From: Shewanella surugensis
GTDB taxonomy: Bacteria > Pseudomonadota > Gammaproteobacteria > Enterobacterales > Shewanellaceae
DNA: 64,000 nucleotides
Direction: 5' to 3'
NCBI RefSeq assembly: GCF_023284005.1
Contig: NZ_JAKIKS010000004.1
Span: forward strand, 1 to 64,000
Part shown: one piece after another, positions 7,645 through 17,425 of the stretch
Numbering within the stretch: the stretch's first letter is position 1
Layout: every line of letters begins with the position of its first letter
Program-made: the position numbers and the translations under genes
The notes under the pieces: model-generated
Database searches by the model: none
What the model was told of the DNA's origin: nothing
Seen by the model: only the letters and a program-made list of their open reading frames with translations

Positions 7645-8967
7645 TTACATTCCAGTCGTTGCAGCTTGTTTACGTAAAAAAGGGATAAGTAATAATCCCA
7701 CAACCCCAGCCGACACCGTTAATACAGTAAAGAAGCCTGTCCAGCTATACAGCTCTATAATGCGTGCTAAAGGATAGCCAGCAAGTGCCGCTCCCATATA
7801 GGCAAACAGTCCCACAAACCCTGTCGCAGCGCCTGCCGCATCTTTATGTGAACACTCCGCCGCCGCCACACCAATGAGCATTTGAGGTCCAAACACAAAA
7901 AAACCAATCGCGAAAAAACAAGCAGCCTGCACAAAGTATCCCTGTGAAGGAAAAAACCAAAGTGCAGAAACAGCAATCAAAATCCCAATAGAAAACAGCC
8001 AATTCATTGGCCCACGATTACCTTTAAAGAGAATATCGGATCCCCAGCCCGCGACTAACGAGCCAATAAACCCGCCAATCTCAAATAACGATATGGCGCC
8101 ATTAGCCGTCATTAAATCGTAACCTTGCTCTTCGGTTAAATACAGGTTTCCCCAATCATTAATCCCCGTCCGCACGATATAAACCAGCACATAACTTAAC
8201 GCTAATAGCCAAATATATTTATTGCTGAGTACATATTTGAACAATATCTCTTTAGTACTCAACCCTTCATCTGAATGCTCATAAGCCTGTTCAAGCTTAT
8301 CTTGGCGCCATTCACCAATACTCGGTAAACCTAATGTTTGAGGCTTATCCCGCAAACGCCAACATAAGAACACCCCCACCGCAATAGCACAAAAACCCGG
8401 TACGATCATGCCCATACGCCAGCTGTAATGCAGGGTTAAAAAACCCACTAAAAGGGGAATTATTGCCCCACCCACATTATGAGAGGTATTCCAAATCGAC
8501 CACCAGAACCCTCGCTCTGAGCGAGAATACCAAGTGGTGAGTAATTTAGAGCAAGGCGGCCAACCCCAGCCTTGAAAGAACGCATTTAACATCCATAGAG
8601 ACGCTAACACAAGAATGGATGACGACAAACCAAATAAAATATTAATAACGCCCGTCGCAATCAGACCTAACCCCATAAAATAACGAGGGTTAGCTCTATC
8701 ACTCACGATCCCTGAAACAAATTTAGAACAACCATAGGTGAGATAAAATAACGTGCCAATCACACCGATATCTGACTTATCCAGTCCTAAATCAGCAACC
8801 ATCGCTGGCATAACAAAATTAAAGCTTTTACGGGTAAAATAAAAAACAGCGTAACCGATATACATAGTAAACATCAGGTGTAAACGCCAAAATTTATAAT
8901 CCGTATCCACTTTCTCAGAAGAAGTCATGGTTGGCTTTATCGGGGCTGCTTTTAAAAAATTAAACAT
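7645..8967 (-). CDS. uhpC: UhpC-like MFS hexose-phosphate sensor/transporter
   Basis: 440 residues and twelve hydrophobic segments in the organophosphate:phosphate antiporter family. Long stretches follow UhpC closely: YFTRKSFNFVMPA, LTYGCSKFVSGIVSDRANPRYF, LNAFFQGWGWPPC, RGFWWSIWNTSHNVGGAIIP and GFFVFGPQMLIGVAAAECSHK. UhpC senses external glucose-6-phosphate for the UhpB kinase and also transports weakly. No uhpA, uhpB or uhpT lies beside it, so it may act here as a transporter or the partners may be elsewhere. GlpT, PgtP and UhpT are alternatives within the family. Confidence 0.8.
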   Translation of the reverse strand: MFNFLKAAPIKPTMTSSEKVDTDYKFWRLHLMFTMYIGYAVFYFTRKSFNFVMPAMVADLGLDKSDIGVIGTLFYLTYGCSKFVSGIVSDRANPRYFMGLGLIATGVINILFGLSSSILVLASLWMLNAFFQGWGWPPCSKLLTTWYSRSERGFWWSIWNTSHNVGGAIIPLLVGFLTLHYSWRMGMIVPGFCAIAVGVFLCWRLRDKPQTLGLPSIGEWRQDKLEQAYEHSDEGLSTKEILFKYVLSNKYIWLLALSYVLVYIVRTGINDWGNLYLTEEQGYDLMTANGAISLFEIGGFIGSLVAGWGSDILFKGNRGPMNWLFSIGILIAVSALWFFPSQGYFVQAACFFAIGFFVFGPQMLIGVAAAECSHKDAAGAATGFVGLFAYMGAALAGYPLARIIELYSWTGFFTVLTVSAGVVGLLLIPFLRKQAATTGM

Positions 8968-9582
8968 AATAATCTAAACCTGTTTTTAAGATCTCGTCGT
9001 ATCAATAATCAAATCCGAGATCAGTAATCATGCCGGCTTAATAATGTTTTATGATCAGCAAAATCAAGGATTAATAATGATCCTCAATGGAGTATTCGGC
9101 AATCAGGCTTTCCATTATTTTTATGCGAGCAAAACAAGCCAACATGCTATAACAAGTCGGATTTATTCTCAAAGTTCCTGTTTTTTAAAACTTTTAATTT
9201 GTCATTTTATTAACTCAAAAAAGGCCTTAAAAACAAAAAACAATATCAGCCATATAAAACAAACGTACAATTATCCATATTAATCATAATGATATGAATT
9301 ATTAGTAAAAGACATAATACGAGCCTACGACTTAACGCTAAACTCTATTTATTATTAAAAAATGAAAAGTATTAACCGTAAAATAATCACAAAAAGAATC
9401 ATAATTACAACAATGCACAATTTAAATAAATGTTAATAACAAATAATACAGATTTAACCTTCCCTAATATACTCAACCACTCTCTATGATCTTTGTTATC
9501 AATTCGCCATTGTTCACTATAACAACTAACCTTATGGTTATTCCTTCACATTGACACGTTAATTTTCATTGCAAATATAAAA
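8968..9582. other. AT-rich intergenic region without a supported gene
   Basis: A 615-bp divergent region between uhpC and the rbs remnant. One frame (9044-9283) is open, but its composition is that of low-complexity AT-rich DNA and no ribosome site precedes it. Promoters for uhpC and formerly for the rbs operon should lie here, but no clear -35/-10 pair or operator was picked out. Confidence 0.45.
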
Positions 9583-10996
9583 ATGAGCCAAGCGATCCTG
9601 CAACTAGCTGACATCACCAAGCATTATTCTGATGTGAGAGCATTAAACCAAGCCTCTCTATCTTTATATGCCGGTCAAGCTATGGCACTACTAGGCGAAA
9701 ATGGGGCGGGTAAATCGATGCTCATGGCTGTGCTTTCTGGTGTCATTAAACCGGATGCTGGAAAAATAATTTTTCAGGGGAAAGAACAACATTTTCATCA
9801 CCCCAAAGCCGCCCAAGATAAAGGGATCTGTATTATCCATCAGGAGCTAAATCTCATCCCAGAACTCTCCATCGCCGACAATATTTTTTAGGGAGAGAAC
9901 CGACTCGATATGGGCATATTTTAAAAAAGAAACTGCATGCGGATACCCATGCGCTACTCAAACAACTCAACATCACCCACAGCCCAGAAACAAAAGTCAG
10001 TCAACTGAGACTCGGTGAGCAACAAATGGTTGAGATTGCCAAAGCGCTGATCATTATCATGGATGAGCCCACTGATGCGCTAACGCATACCGAAACCCTA
10101 AGCTTATTCAACGTGATTACACAACTTAAACAGCAAAATTGCGCCATCGTTTATATTTCTCATCGGCTCCCTGAAATCTTTCAAATCTGCGATCAAGTCA
10201 CCATTTTAAGAGATGGGCAAACCATCACTCAACAAGCCATCACCGCGCTGACTAAAAACAGCATGATTGAATTAATGGTCGATCGTCCACTCGATCAACA
10301 ATACCCTAAAATTAACGCCCCCCAAGGAAATGCTCGACAGTAAGTTGAGCATCTCAGTGGTGTCACCGACAATGGTATTAACATCACCAATCTAAGCTTT
10401 CATGTTAACGCGGGTGAAATGCAGGGCTTTCAGGGTTAATAGGAGCTGGGCGTACTGAGCTGATGAAACTCATCTATGGCGCACTCCCTTTTAGGGAAGG
10501 GAAAATAACCATTGATGACATCCCCGTTAATCTCACCTCCCCCAATAAAAGTTTACAAGCGGGCTTAGTCTATATATCAGAAGACCGAAAGGGTGATGGT
10601 CTCATTTTATCTTTATCGGTCAGAGATAATATGAGTCTTTCGGCCTTAAAAATGCTCAGTCATTTTAGCGGACATATTCACCTCTCCGTAGAGCATGATT
10701 TAATCCGCTATTATATCGATACCTTTAATATTAAAACGCCTAGCTTACAGCAAGATGTGGGCCATTTATCAGGGGGGTAACCAACAGAAAGTCGCTATTG
10801 CCAAAGGGCTCATGGCACAGCGGCTGGAATAGCGGCGGTAAAACGAGGACAGCTCACCGCAACAGTTGCCCAGCAGCCCAAATTAATTGGTCAAACGGGA
10901 GTTGAAACTGCGGTGAGTCTATTACACAATAATCACGTCCCCCCCATCATTGCTGTCCCCTTAAAACTAATTCAACAGGTACCTAAAACAGAATGA
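9583..10996 (+). pseudogene. Decayed ribose-type ABC operon: rbsA fused by deletion to the end of rbsB
   Basis: The first part is a sugar-ABC ATPase of RbsA type. Walker A GENGAGKS, QELNLIPELSIADNIF, IIMDEPTDAL, VYISHRLPEIF and YISEDRKGDGL appear in order but are spread over several frames. Breaks include an indel in a T run at about 9884-9890, a small deletion at about 10050 between KALI and IIMDEPT, a stop near 10340, another at 10437-10439, and an indel in the G run at about 10775-10780 inside LSGGNQQ. From about 10827 the frame reads AAVKRGQLTATVAQQP and GQTGVETAVSLL, which is the C-terminus of the ribose-binding protein RbsB. All of rbsC and most of rbsB are missing. Confidence 0.85.
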
Positions 10997-11018
10997 AAAA
11001 TAATTTAATCTCGAGTGG

Positions 11019-12359
11019 CTATCTCTTAGGTAACCAGAGTTTCACTCTAAGTCCACCATGAGGCCTATTGTGCATACTCAATAACCCATTATGAGCTTCT
11101 ATAATCTCTCGGCATAAGGGCAATCCTATCCCAGTGCCCGATTGCTTAGTCGAATAAAAAGGCAATAATGCTTGTTTCAATACTTCACTGGACATGCCAT
11201 CCCCCTTATCCTGAATAATCATCTCTATTCCCGCTTGGCCCTCTATTGATAAACCTGTATTAATCAGCAATTGAATCGCATCAGGCTTTGATCCTGATTC
11301 ATGAGCATTTTTTAATAAATTGATTAACACTTGCTCCATTTGGATTACATCAAAAAAATCGGTTGTTTTAGGTAACGCTGAAGCTAATTCATAATAATAA
11401 TGCTGCGTTAATTGAGCGGTAAAGCTATCCCAATCGACGGCTTCCTTTTGCGGTAATGATAACTTGGCAAAGCGGGAGTAATCGGCGATAAATTGACTTA
11501 AATGCTGACTGCGATCGGCAATGGTATCAAAAATCAAATTCAAGCGACTATTGTTCATCTCTTTGGTGATCATCTTGCCAGAATGGACCATAGAGGTGAT
11601 CGGCGCCACCGAATTATTTAGCTCATGACTGATAATACGGATCACCTTTTTCCACACAAGCACTTCTTGGCGATCCAATTCTCGAGTCATTTGTTTAAGC
11701 AATAATAAATGATGATTTTGCCCGTTTAATAAAAAACGTCCTCTGGAAACATGCCAAGTTTCCATTGTTTCGATATCATTCTTATGAGCCTTATCACTCT
11801 GCCAAGAAAACAGTCCCTCCTGCATATCGTTAATGGCCTCACAGAGCACCCTCGGCATACGGTCTAATAACAAGGATAAACTGAGGCCGATAATAGGGCG
11901 GCCTCGATAAAATAAATGCCTCGCGGCATCATTGGCGTAAATTATTTTATGGTTATCATCAAATAACAACATCACATTGGGTGAACTTTGGATCACTTTA
12001 TCTAATAATAATTCCCGTTGATAAATAAACTGCCGTTCCTGACGTAAACTGTCCGATGCATGATTAAAGAGCTTGGATAAGGTTTGAAATGGCTCTTCTT
12101 TCCCCACTGGTAAGCTGACACTAAAATCATTATCTTTAAAATTAAGCAGCCCGACTTCTAACGCTTTCAATGATTGAGACAAGTGTCGAGTCACATAAAC
12201 ACTCGCAACAAATGTGATCAGAGCCGACAATAAAAAGCTCCAAAGTAAAGAACTCGATCCAAAGTAGCGCATGAATAACAGCGCAGCCCCAAGGCTCAGT
12301 AGACTGATCCATACTGACATCAACACTAACTTAGTGCGGATAGAACATGAAATACTCAC
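11019..12359 (-). CDS. Sensor histidine kinase (NtrY/NtrB-like) of the efflux operon
   Basis: 446 residues. Two N-terminal membrane helices (about 10-30 and 37-57) enclose almost no periplasmic loop, so the signal is probably sensed in or at the membrane. A HAMP-like stretch (60-110) and a PAS-like region (120-230) follow. The H-box is ISHELNNSVAP with His near 245, the N-box NLLKNAHES, and the ATP lid DKGDGMS and GTGIGLPLCREII. It would phosphorylate the sigma-54 response regulator encoded 2 bp upstream. It is the last gene of the leftward operon that starts at about 18.93 kb, an arrangement suggesting that the pair controls the transporter that precedes it. Confidence 0.9.
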   Translation of the reverse strand: MSISCSIRTKLVLMSVWISLLSLGAALLFMRYFGSSSLLWSFLLSALITFVASVYVTRHLSQSLKALEVGLLNFKDNDFSVSLPVGKEEPFQTLSKLFNHASDSLRQERQFIYQRELLLDKVIQSSPNVMLLFDDNHKIIYANDAARHLFYRGRPIIGLSLSLLLDRMPRVLCEAINDMQEGLFSWQSDKAHKNDIETMETWHVSRGRFLLNGQNHHLLLLKQMTRELDRQEVLVWKKVIRIISHELNNSVAPITSMVHSGKMITKEMNNSRLNLIFDTIADRSQHLSQFIADYSRFAKLSLPQKEAVDWDSFTAQLTQHYYYELASALPKTTDFFDVIQMEQVLINLLKNAHESGSKPDAIQLLINTGLSIEGQAGIEMIIQDKGDGMSSEVLKQALLPFYSTKQSGTGIGLPLCREIIEAHNGLLSMHNRPHGGLRVKLWLPKR

Positions 12360-12361
12360 CT

Positions 12362-13888
12362 TTATTTCTCGATACCGTATTTTTCCATCCGTCTATATAA
12401 AGATTGACGGCTTAACCCTAAAGATTTTGCTACTCGCGCAATCACCCAGTTATGCTCTCCTAAAGATTCTTCGATACGGGTTTTGCTCACGATAGGAAGA
12501 GCGGGGGTAGAAAGAGAAGTAATGGAAACAGCAGGTATACTCGTTTTTGACAATGCGCTATGTTGTTCCGGCAAAAAAAAGTGACTCTCTGCGCGATCAA
12601 CTTTAGAGGAAGTAAATTCAAACTTAACAATACCTTGAGTAGATGGCGCTTGAATTGTTATGCCAAAATCATTCGTCGTTAACATGGCACTTTGCGCTAA
12701 GATCGCCGCACGCTTACAAGCATTTTCAAGCTCTCTAACATTACCTGGCCATGAATAATGATAAAGACTGTGCTTGGCCTGCTTATCCAGATGAAAATCC
12801 GCGCCTATAAAATGCCACACTAAAGGTAAAATATCATCTTGGCGCTGACTTAAGGGCGCTAACGCCAGCTCTATCACATTTAAGCGATAAAATAGATCTT
12901 CACGAAAGACCCCCGCTTGTATCGCCGCGCTTAAGTCTGCATTCGTCGCGCTGATCACCCGTACCTTTACTTTACGCGTGACATGACTGCCTAAACGTTC
13001 AAATTCGCCAGTTTGTAATACTCGCAGCAACTTGATTTGACCCGATAAGGGTAAATTACCAATTTCATCTAAAAATAAACTGCCGCCATCAGCCGCCTCA
13101 AAGCGACCAATACGGGCTTTGGTTGCGCCCGTAAAGGCGCCCGCCTCCGCACCAAACAATTCTGCTTCTAATAAATCCACCGGCAAAGCGCCCACATTCA
13201 CTTTAATAAAAGGTTTATCTCGTAAAAACGAATTAGCATGAATAATATCGGCCAATTTATCTTTACCCGCACCGTTTGGGCCGGTGATTAATACTGACAC
13301 ATCGGAGGTTGCCACTTGCAGTGCTAAATCGACACAGCGCTGCATCACCCCACTGGCAAACACTAAACCACATAAATTAGCAGAATCAATTCCTTGCATA
13401 CGCTGTTGGTTGACACGTTCAAGTTGAAATTTCTCTTTTGTCATATGCTGTAAGGCCATCAGATTATTAATACTCGTCAGCAGCTTATTATCATCCCAAG
13501 GTTTACCCATATAATCGGCGGCACCATGCTTGACTAATTCCACCGCCAATTCAAGCTGAGTCCATGCTGTCAGTAAGATAATGGGCAGCAGTGGCTGTTT
13601 TGCGCGTAAGGCATAAAACAAGGCCTTGCCTTCCTCACCCGAGGTTGTATCTTGAGTGAAGTTCATGTCTTGTAACACTAAGGCAATATCATACTGGTCA
13701 ATAAACGCCAATGCAGCCTTTGGTGATAAGCAACTTAAGGTAGTATAGCCTTGTAACTGCAGCATCAAGGACAAAGCATCGCATATTGCCTGACTATCAT
13801 CGACAATCAAGATAAGCGCCCCCCTAACCGAGGTCTGGGTGATCACAGTATTCTCTGTTACGCTCATTGGCGAAGGATTTTTAGGCAT
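12362..13888 (-). CDS. Sigma-54 dependent response regulator (NtrC family)
   Basis: 508 residues with the full NtrC layout. A receiver domain holds the phospho-acceptor Asp near 74 in VLQDMNF. An AAA+ domain has Walker A GPNGAGKD, the sigma-54 contact loop GAFTGA, and Walker B GGSLFLDEIGN. A Fis-type helix-turn-helix ends the protein (VIARVAKSLGLSRQSLYRRMEKYG). It opens sigma-54 promoters when phosphorylated. A GG-N10-GC promoter and four repeated TGTCCG sites upstream of the first gene of this operon are the obvious targets, making the circuit autoregulatory. The next gene is the cognate kinase. Confidence 0.93.
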   Translation of the reverse strand: MPKNPSPMSVTENTVITQTSVRGALILIVDDSQAICDALSLMLQLQGYTTLSCLSPKAALAFIDQYDIALVLQDMNFTQDTTSGEEGKALFYALRAKQPLLPIILLTAWTQLELAVELVKHGAADYMGKPWDDNKLLTSINNLMALQHMTKEKFQLERVNQQRMQGIDSANLCGLVFASGVMQRCVDLALQVATSDVSVLITGPNGAGKDKLADIIHANSFLRDKPFIKVNVGALPVDLLEAELFGAEAGAFTGATKARIGRFEAADGGSLFLDEIGNLPLSGQIKLLRVLQTGEFERLGSHVTRKVKVRVISATNADLSAAIQAGVFREDLFYRLNVIELALAPLSQRQDDILPLVWHFIGADFHLDKQAKHSLYHYSWPGNVRELENACKRAAILAQSAMLTTNDFGITIQAPSTQGIVKFEFTSSKVDRAESHFFLPEQHSALSKTSIPAVSITSLSTPALPIVSKTRIEESLGEHNWVIARVAKSLGLSRQSLYRRMEKYGIEK

Positions 13889-13937
13889 GGGTTTACTCTA
13901 TTATTCAAGTATTGAACACTTTATGTTATACACTATG

Positions 13938-15158
13938 TTAAACGCTGCGAGTAGCCGTCGCAGGCGAAATCATGGCGGCTTTTTGCGCCGGAACAATGAC
14001 CGCAATGGTCGTCAAAACGATCAACCCCAAAAAGGTCAGCAAAGGGTAAATCGGAGCCAATATGGGCAAACTATAAAGCTGCATTAATTGTTCCCCAAGC
14101 TGCAGAGCCAGTATAGCGCCAAGGCTGCCACCGATAATACAAATAATATAATTTTCAACGAGAAAGAAGCGAACAATATCACCTTTGGTGGCCCCAAGCG
14201 CGCGGCGAGTACCTATTTGTTTAGTGCGACGGCCAACATTAAACATCACCAAGCCCGCTAAGCCTAGAGAGGTGATGAGTAATAGCAATATCACCATCAT
14301 GCCCAGCACTGTGGCCATCAACTCATGGGCACGATAAGCACTTTGCCTGTATTCAGCGATCGTCTTAAAGCCTTTTATCACTCGATTGGGCTCATCTTGA
14401 TGTAATAAAGCAGGAATGATCTCTTTTAAACTGGCAATATTATCCAGATCGCTCCGCACCACATACTTATGAAACGCGCCGTTCATTGGGACATTAAAAA
14501 TAAGGCTATTATCATTCATCTCTCGATCAACCCAAGCCCCTTGTAAGGTCTCAATCACCCCGATCACTTTGACCGGATAATCTCCCCACTCGCCCATATA
14601 AATGATCTGACCGAGTGGTGACTCATCACCCCATGTCTTTTGGGCAAACACTTGAGTCACCAACACTAAAGTTGGGGCTTCCCCACCGCTTGTGATCACT
14701 TCATCAGCATAAAAATTACGCCCTTCAATCAATTTAACCCCTAAGGTATTCACTAAATGCTCATCACTATAGAATATGGGCGCTTCGGGGGCATATTGTG
14801 ACGTCTCTTGACTTTCTCCCACGGTAAACGTCGATGATGATCCGCCGCCGCCTAAAGGCGACATATTAATAGTGCTGGCATCTATCACCTCAGGTAAGCG
14901 TCTAATTGCGGCTAAATCACGCTGCCTTTGTTTATCCAAATCAATATCAGTATCAGTATCGAAAGCATAAAGGTTAAAGGTAAACACTTGTGTCTCTTCC
15001 ACCCCAGAATCACGCTGCATTAAGCTTAACCGTTCAATAATAATAAAGCTGGCGTTTGCCACAATGGCCACCGAGAGCATGATTTGTACTAACAGCAATA
15101 ATGGCCCGGTTTTATTGCGCATCAAGCTGCTTAAAATGGGTTTTACATGTAACATCAT
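13938..15158 (-). CDS. ABC transporter permease, FtsX/MacB type (second copy)
   Basis: 406 residues. There is one N-terminal membrane helix (LLLLVQIMLSVAIVANASFII), then a large periplasmic MacB-like domain (about 40-270), then three helices forming the FtsX domain with the signature RRTKQIGTRRALGATKGDIVRFF between the first two. It pairs with the permease at 15263 and the ATPase at 16662 to make a type VII-like (MacB/LolCDE class) transporter that couples ATP use to periplasmic movement rather than moving substrates through a channel. AAGGA precedes the ATG. A short remnant with nearly the same first codons lies directly upstream and overlaps its start by 4 bp. Confidence 0.88.
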   Translation of the reverse strand: MMLHVKPILSSLMRNKTGPLLLLVQIMLSVAIVANASFIIIERLSLMQRDSGVEETQVFTFNLYAFDTDTDIDLDKQRQRDLAAIRRLPEVIDASTINMSPLGGGGSSSTFTVGESQETSQYAPEAPIFYSDEHLVNTLGVKLIEGRNFYADEVITSGGEAPTLVLVTQVFAQKTWGDESPLGQIIYMGEWGDYPVKVIGVIETLQGAWVDREMNDNSLIFNVPMNGAFHKYVVRSDLDNIASLKEIIPALLHQDEPNRVIKGFKTIAEYRQSAYRAHELMATVLGMMVILLLLITSLGLAGLVMFNVGRRTKQIGTRRALGATKGDIVRFFLVENYIICIIGGSLGAILALQLGEQLMQLYSLPILAPIYPLLTFLGLIVLTTIAVIVPAQKAAMISPATATRSV

Positions 15159-15253
15159 AAAATGTCCTTAATCATTATAAAACCAGATAATAGTGAGGTC
15201 AGGATGTTATTACGCATCAAGGTGCTTAAAATAGGTCTAATATGTAACATCAT
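15155..15253 (-). pseudogene. 32-codon remnant duplicating the start of the downstream permease gene
   Basis: An ATG at 15253 with AAAGGA four bases upstream opens a frame whose first 13 codons or so (MMLHIRPILSTLMRN) repeat the start of the permease at 15158 (MMLHVKPILSSLMRN). It then diverges and stops at TGA 15155-15157, overlapping the next ATG. At DNA level about 50 bp are duplicated at roughly 85% identity, 96 bp apart. It is best explained as what is left of a tandem permease copy. It may still be translated as a short leader coupled to the permease. Confidence 0.7.
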
Positions 15254-15262
15254 AAAATCCTT

Positions 15263-16564
15263 TTACTGGCTTTTGAGATAAATGCTAGGCTGAGTACGGC
15301 AAATTCGCCAAGCAGGATACATGCCCGCCAATAAAGTCGACACAATGGCAATCATTGGCGCAAAAATCCACATACTCAGATCTAGCTGGGTTAACGCTTC
15401 CCCTAATTTAAAACGTGATGTTAACAGCGATAATGCCATCCAAGCCCAGAGCAAACCAAACACCCCACCTGCGGCACCTATCATGGCCACCTCTATCATA
15501 TATTGGGCAAAAATTTGCAATCGACTCGCCCCAATGGCGCGGCGTACACCGACCTCAGGCGCACGTTTTAAAAATTTAGCCAGCAATAACCCCAACATAT
15601 TCACCAAACACACCACTAAAAACAACACACTGAGTCCCACTAGGATTTTATTATCTTCAGGGACCACTTTATTGAAATCGAGCCAAGCTTGGACATCAGA
15701 CACCTCACCTCTGGCATCATCGCGCTCAAAGCGCCCTAATCCTTGTTGCTGCTTTACATAAGCCTGCAGCCAAGCTTGATAATCTTGAACCTGCTGCTCA
15801 CTTTCAAGCTCCACCCAGTATTGCAACCAATGGGTTTCTGAATGCAATCCTTCTTGGTAATTACGAATATTTTCAGTGTTCCAGCTTTGATTGTTTCCCC
15901 AAGATTCAAATTCTTCAATCGGCGCTAAGGATAAAGGCACATAAATCGATTCTGGATCGCTAAAGGGACCGTTATTCAAGTCGTAATACTTAGGGCTTTG
16001 ATGCCAATCGGCTATCACTCCCACCACCTGATAGGGCATTTGATTTAAATACAGCTCACGGCCGACACTGTTTTCGCCTTTAAACAGGCGTTGATTCAAA
16101 TCCGCATCGATCACCACTTGATAAGCGGCATCGACATCGATGCTTTTATCCCAAGGTGCGCCGTAGATGAAAGGCACTGAAAATAAATCAAAAAAATCAC
16201 TGTCTGTTGCCCGAATGTTTTCCAACATAGGTTGAAAATTAGCATCGCCTGTCTGCACCGCCGCGCCTGTTTTATACATGGCTATTTGTCTTGTCGGAAT
16301 AGTGCTCTGCCTTAGATTCATGGCATCTTGATAGGTAATTTGCGCATTAATGTCAGGCCAAGTATCTTTCCCTTGACTCATTAACTGCACAGCAAACAAC
16401 TGAGTTGAACGCTCACCCGCTGGATTGGTATTCATTTGTTGATACACATTGAAAGTGGTAATGGTGATCCCTATGCCAATCGAAATGGCCAGCACCATGA
16501 GTAATGACAGGTATGGCGTTTTTTTGATACTGCGCCAACCCAAGTCCATATAATAAAAAAACAT
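15263..16564 (-). CDS. ABC transporter permease, FtsX/MacB type (first copy)
   Basis: About 433 residues from the ATG at 16564, which has AGGGAG seven bases upstream; the longer frame to 16642 adds residues unlike the family. A membrane helix follows the start (TPYLSLLMVLAISIGIGI). A large MacB-like periplasmic domain with aromatic-rich segments covers about 45-300, and three C-terminal helices make an FtsX domain with RAPEVGVRRAIGASRLQIF. It is a paralogue of the permease at 13938, so the functional unit is probably a heterodimer of the two with two copies of the ATPase. The cargo is unknown. Confidence 0.87.
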   Translation of the reverse strand: MFFYYMDLGWRSIKKTPYLSLLMVLAISIGIGITITTFNVYQQMNTNPAGERSTQLFAVQLMSQGKDTWPDINAQITYQDAMNLRQSTIPTRQIAMYKTGAAVQTGDANFQPMLENIRATDSDFFDLFSVPFIYGAPWDKSIDVDAAYQVVIDADLNQRLFKGENSVGRELYLNQMPYQVVGVIADWHQSPKYYDLNNGPFSDPESIYVPLSLAPIEEFESWGNNQSWNTENIRNYQEGLHSETHWLQYWVELESEQQVQDYQAWLQAYVKQQQGLGRFERDDARGEVSDVQAWLDFNKVVPEDNKILVGLSVLFLVVCLVNMLGLLLAKFLKRAPEVGVRRAIGASRLQIFAQYMIEVAMIGAAGGVFGLLWAWMALSLLTSRFKLGEALTQLDLSMWIFAPMIAIVSTLLAGMYPAWRICRTQPSIYLKSQ

Positions 16565-16661
16565 CTCTGATCTCCCTCGATCGTCACTTAGCGACTGCTG
16601 AACTGCTCCTATATAAACAGATCCTAGCAAACTCGATAGCAATACCCTGAATACTGTTCAG

Positions 16662-17408
16662 CTAAACAGCCACGGGCTTATTTGCAATATTAACTTGTTG
16701 ATGAGCTTCTTTAGTCGCACTCAGGTCTTGACCTTGGTACAGACTAAAGTCACATACTTGACCATCGACTATTTGAATATTGCGTTGCGCACGCCTCGCT
16801 AAATCCCCATCATGGGTCACCATAATAATCGTGGTGCCCGCTTGATTAATATTTTCGAGTAACGCCATCACTTGCCTTGCCATTAAACTGTCTAAGTTCC
16901 CTGTGGGCTCATCGGCCAATAAAAATCGCGGCTTACCGGCGAGTGCTCTGGCAATTGCCACTCTTTGCTGTTGCCCACCCGATAATTGTGAGGGCAAGTG
17001 CTTCATGCGCGCCGCCAAACCCACTTGCTCTAACGCTTCAATCACTCGGCGCTGACGCTCTTTAGCATTGAAACCACGATATCTCAGTGGTACTTCAACA
17101 TTCTCAGCCAAATTTAAATCAGAAATTAAATTAAACCCCTGAAATATAAAACCTATTTTCTCATTACGAATGGCGGCACTTTTATTATCACTGACATTAG
17201 AGATATTCACCCCATCGAGAAAGTAATCCCCTTGGGTAAACCCCTCTAACAGCCCCGCAATATTCAAGAAGGTGGTTTTACCCGAACCGGAAGGCCCTGT
17301 GACAGCAACAAACTCACCTTCATTGACTTCTAAATTGAAATCTCGCAAAGCATGGGTTTCGACTAAGTCTGTTTTAAAAATCTTGCTCACATTTTTCATC
17401 GCTAACAT
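16662..17408 (-). CDS. ABC transporter ATP-binding protein, MacB/LolD type
   Basis: 248 residues. Walker A is GPSGSGKT near residue 40, the Q-loop is IFQGFNLI, the signature is LSGGQQQRVAIARAL near 141, Walker B is LLADEPTGNLD and the H-loop is MVTHDGD. The LSGGQQQRVAIARAL wording is typical of the LolD/MacB/FtsE group that works with FtsX-type permeases. A C-terminal tail of about 25 residues beyond the usual end is unusual but short. It sits between the small membrane protein and the first permease in the same operon and energises both permeases. Confidence 0.93.
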   Translation of the reverse strand: MLAMKNVSKIFKTDLVETHALRDFNLEVNEGEFVAVTGPSGSGKTTFLNIAGLLEGFTQGDYFLDGVNISNVSDNKSAAIRNEKIGFIFQGFNLISDLNLAENVEVPLRYRGFNAKERQRRVIEALEQVGLAARMKHLPSQLSGGQQQRVAIARALAGKPRFLLADEPTGNLDSLMARQVMALLENINQAGTTIIMVTHDGDLARRAQRNIQIVDGQVCDFSLYQGQDLSATKEAHQQVNIANKPVAV

Positions 17409-17425
17409 TTTCTATTTCCTTATTT

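Noticed and set aside
9044-9283. 79-codon frame upstream of the rbs remnant
   Set aside because: AT-rich low-complexity sequence without a ribosome site.
15321-15761. 146-codon frame opposite the first permease
   Set aside because: Shadow of the real gene in another frame; its residue content is unlike a folded protein.
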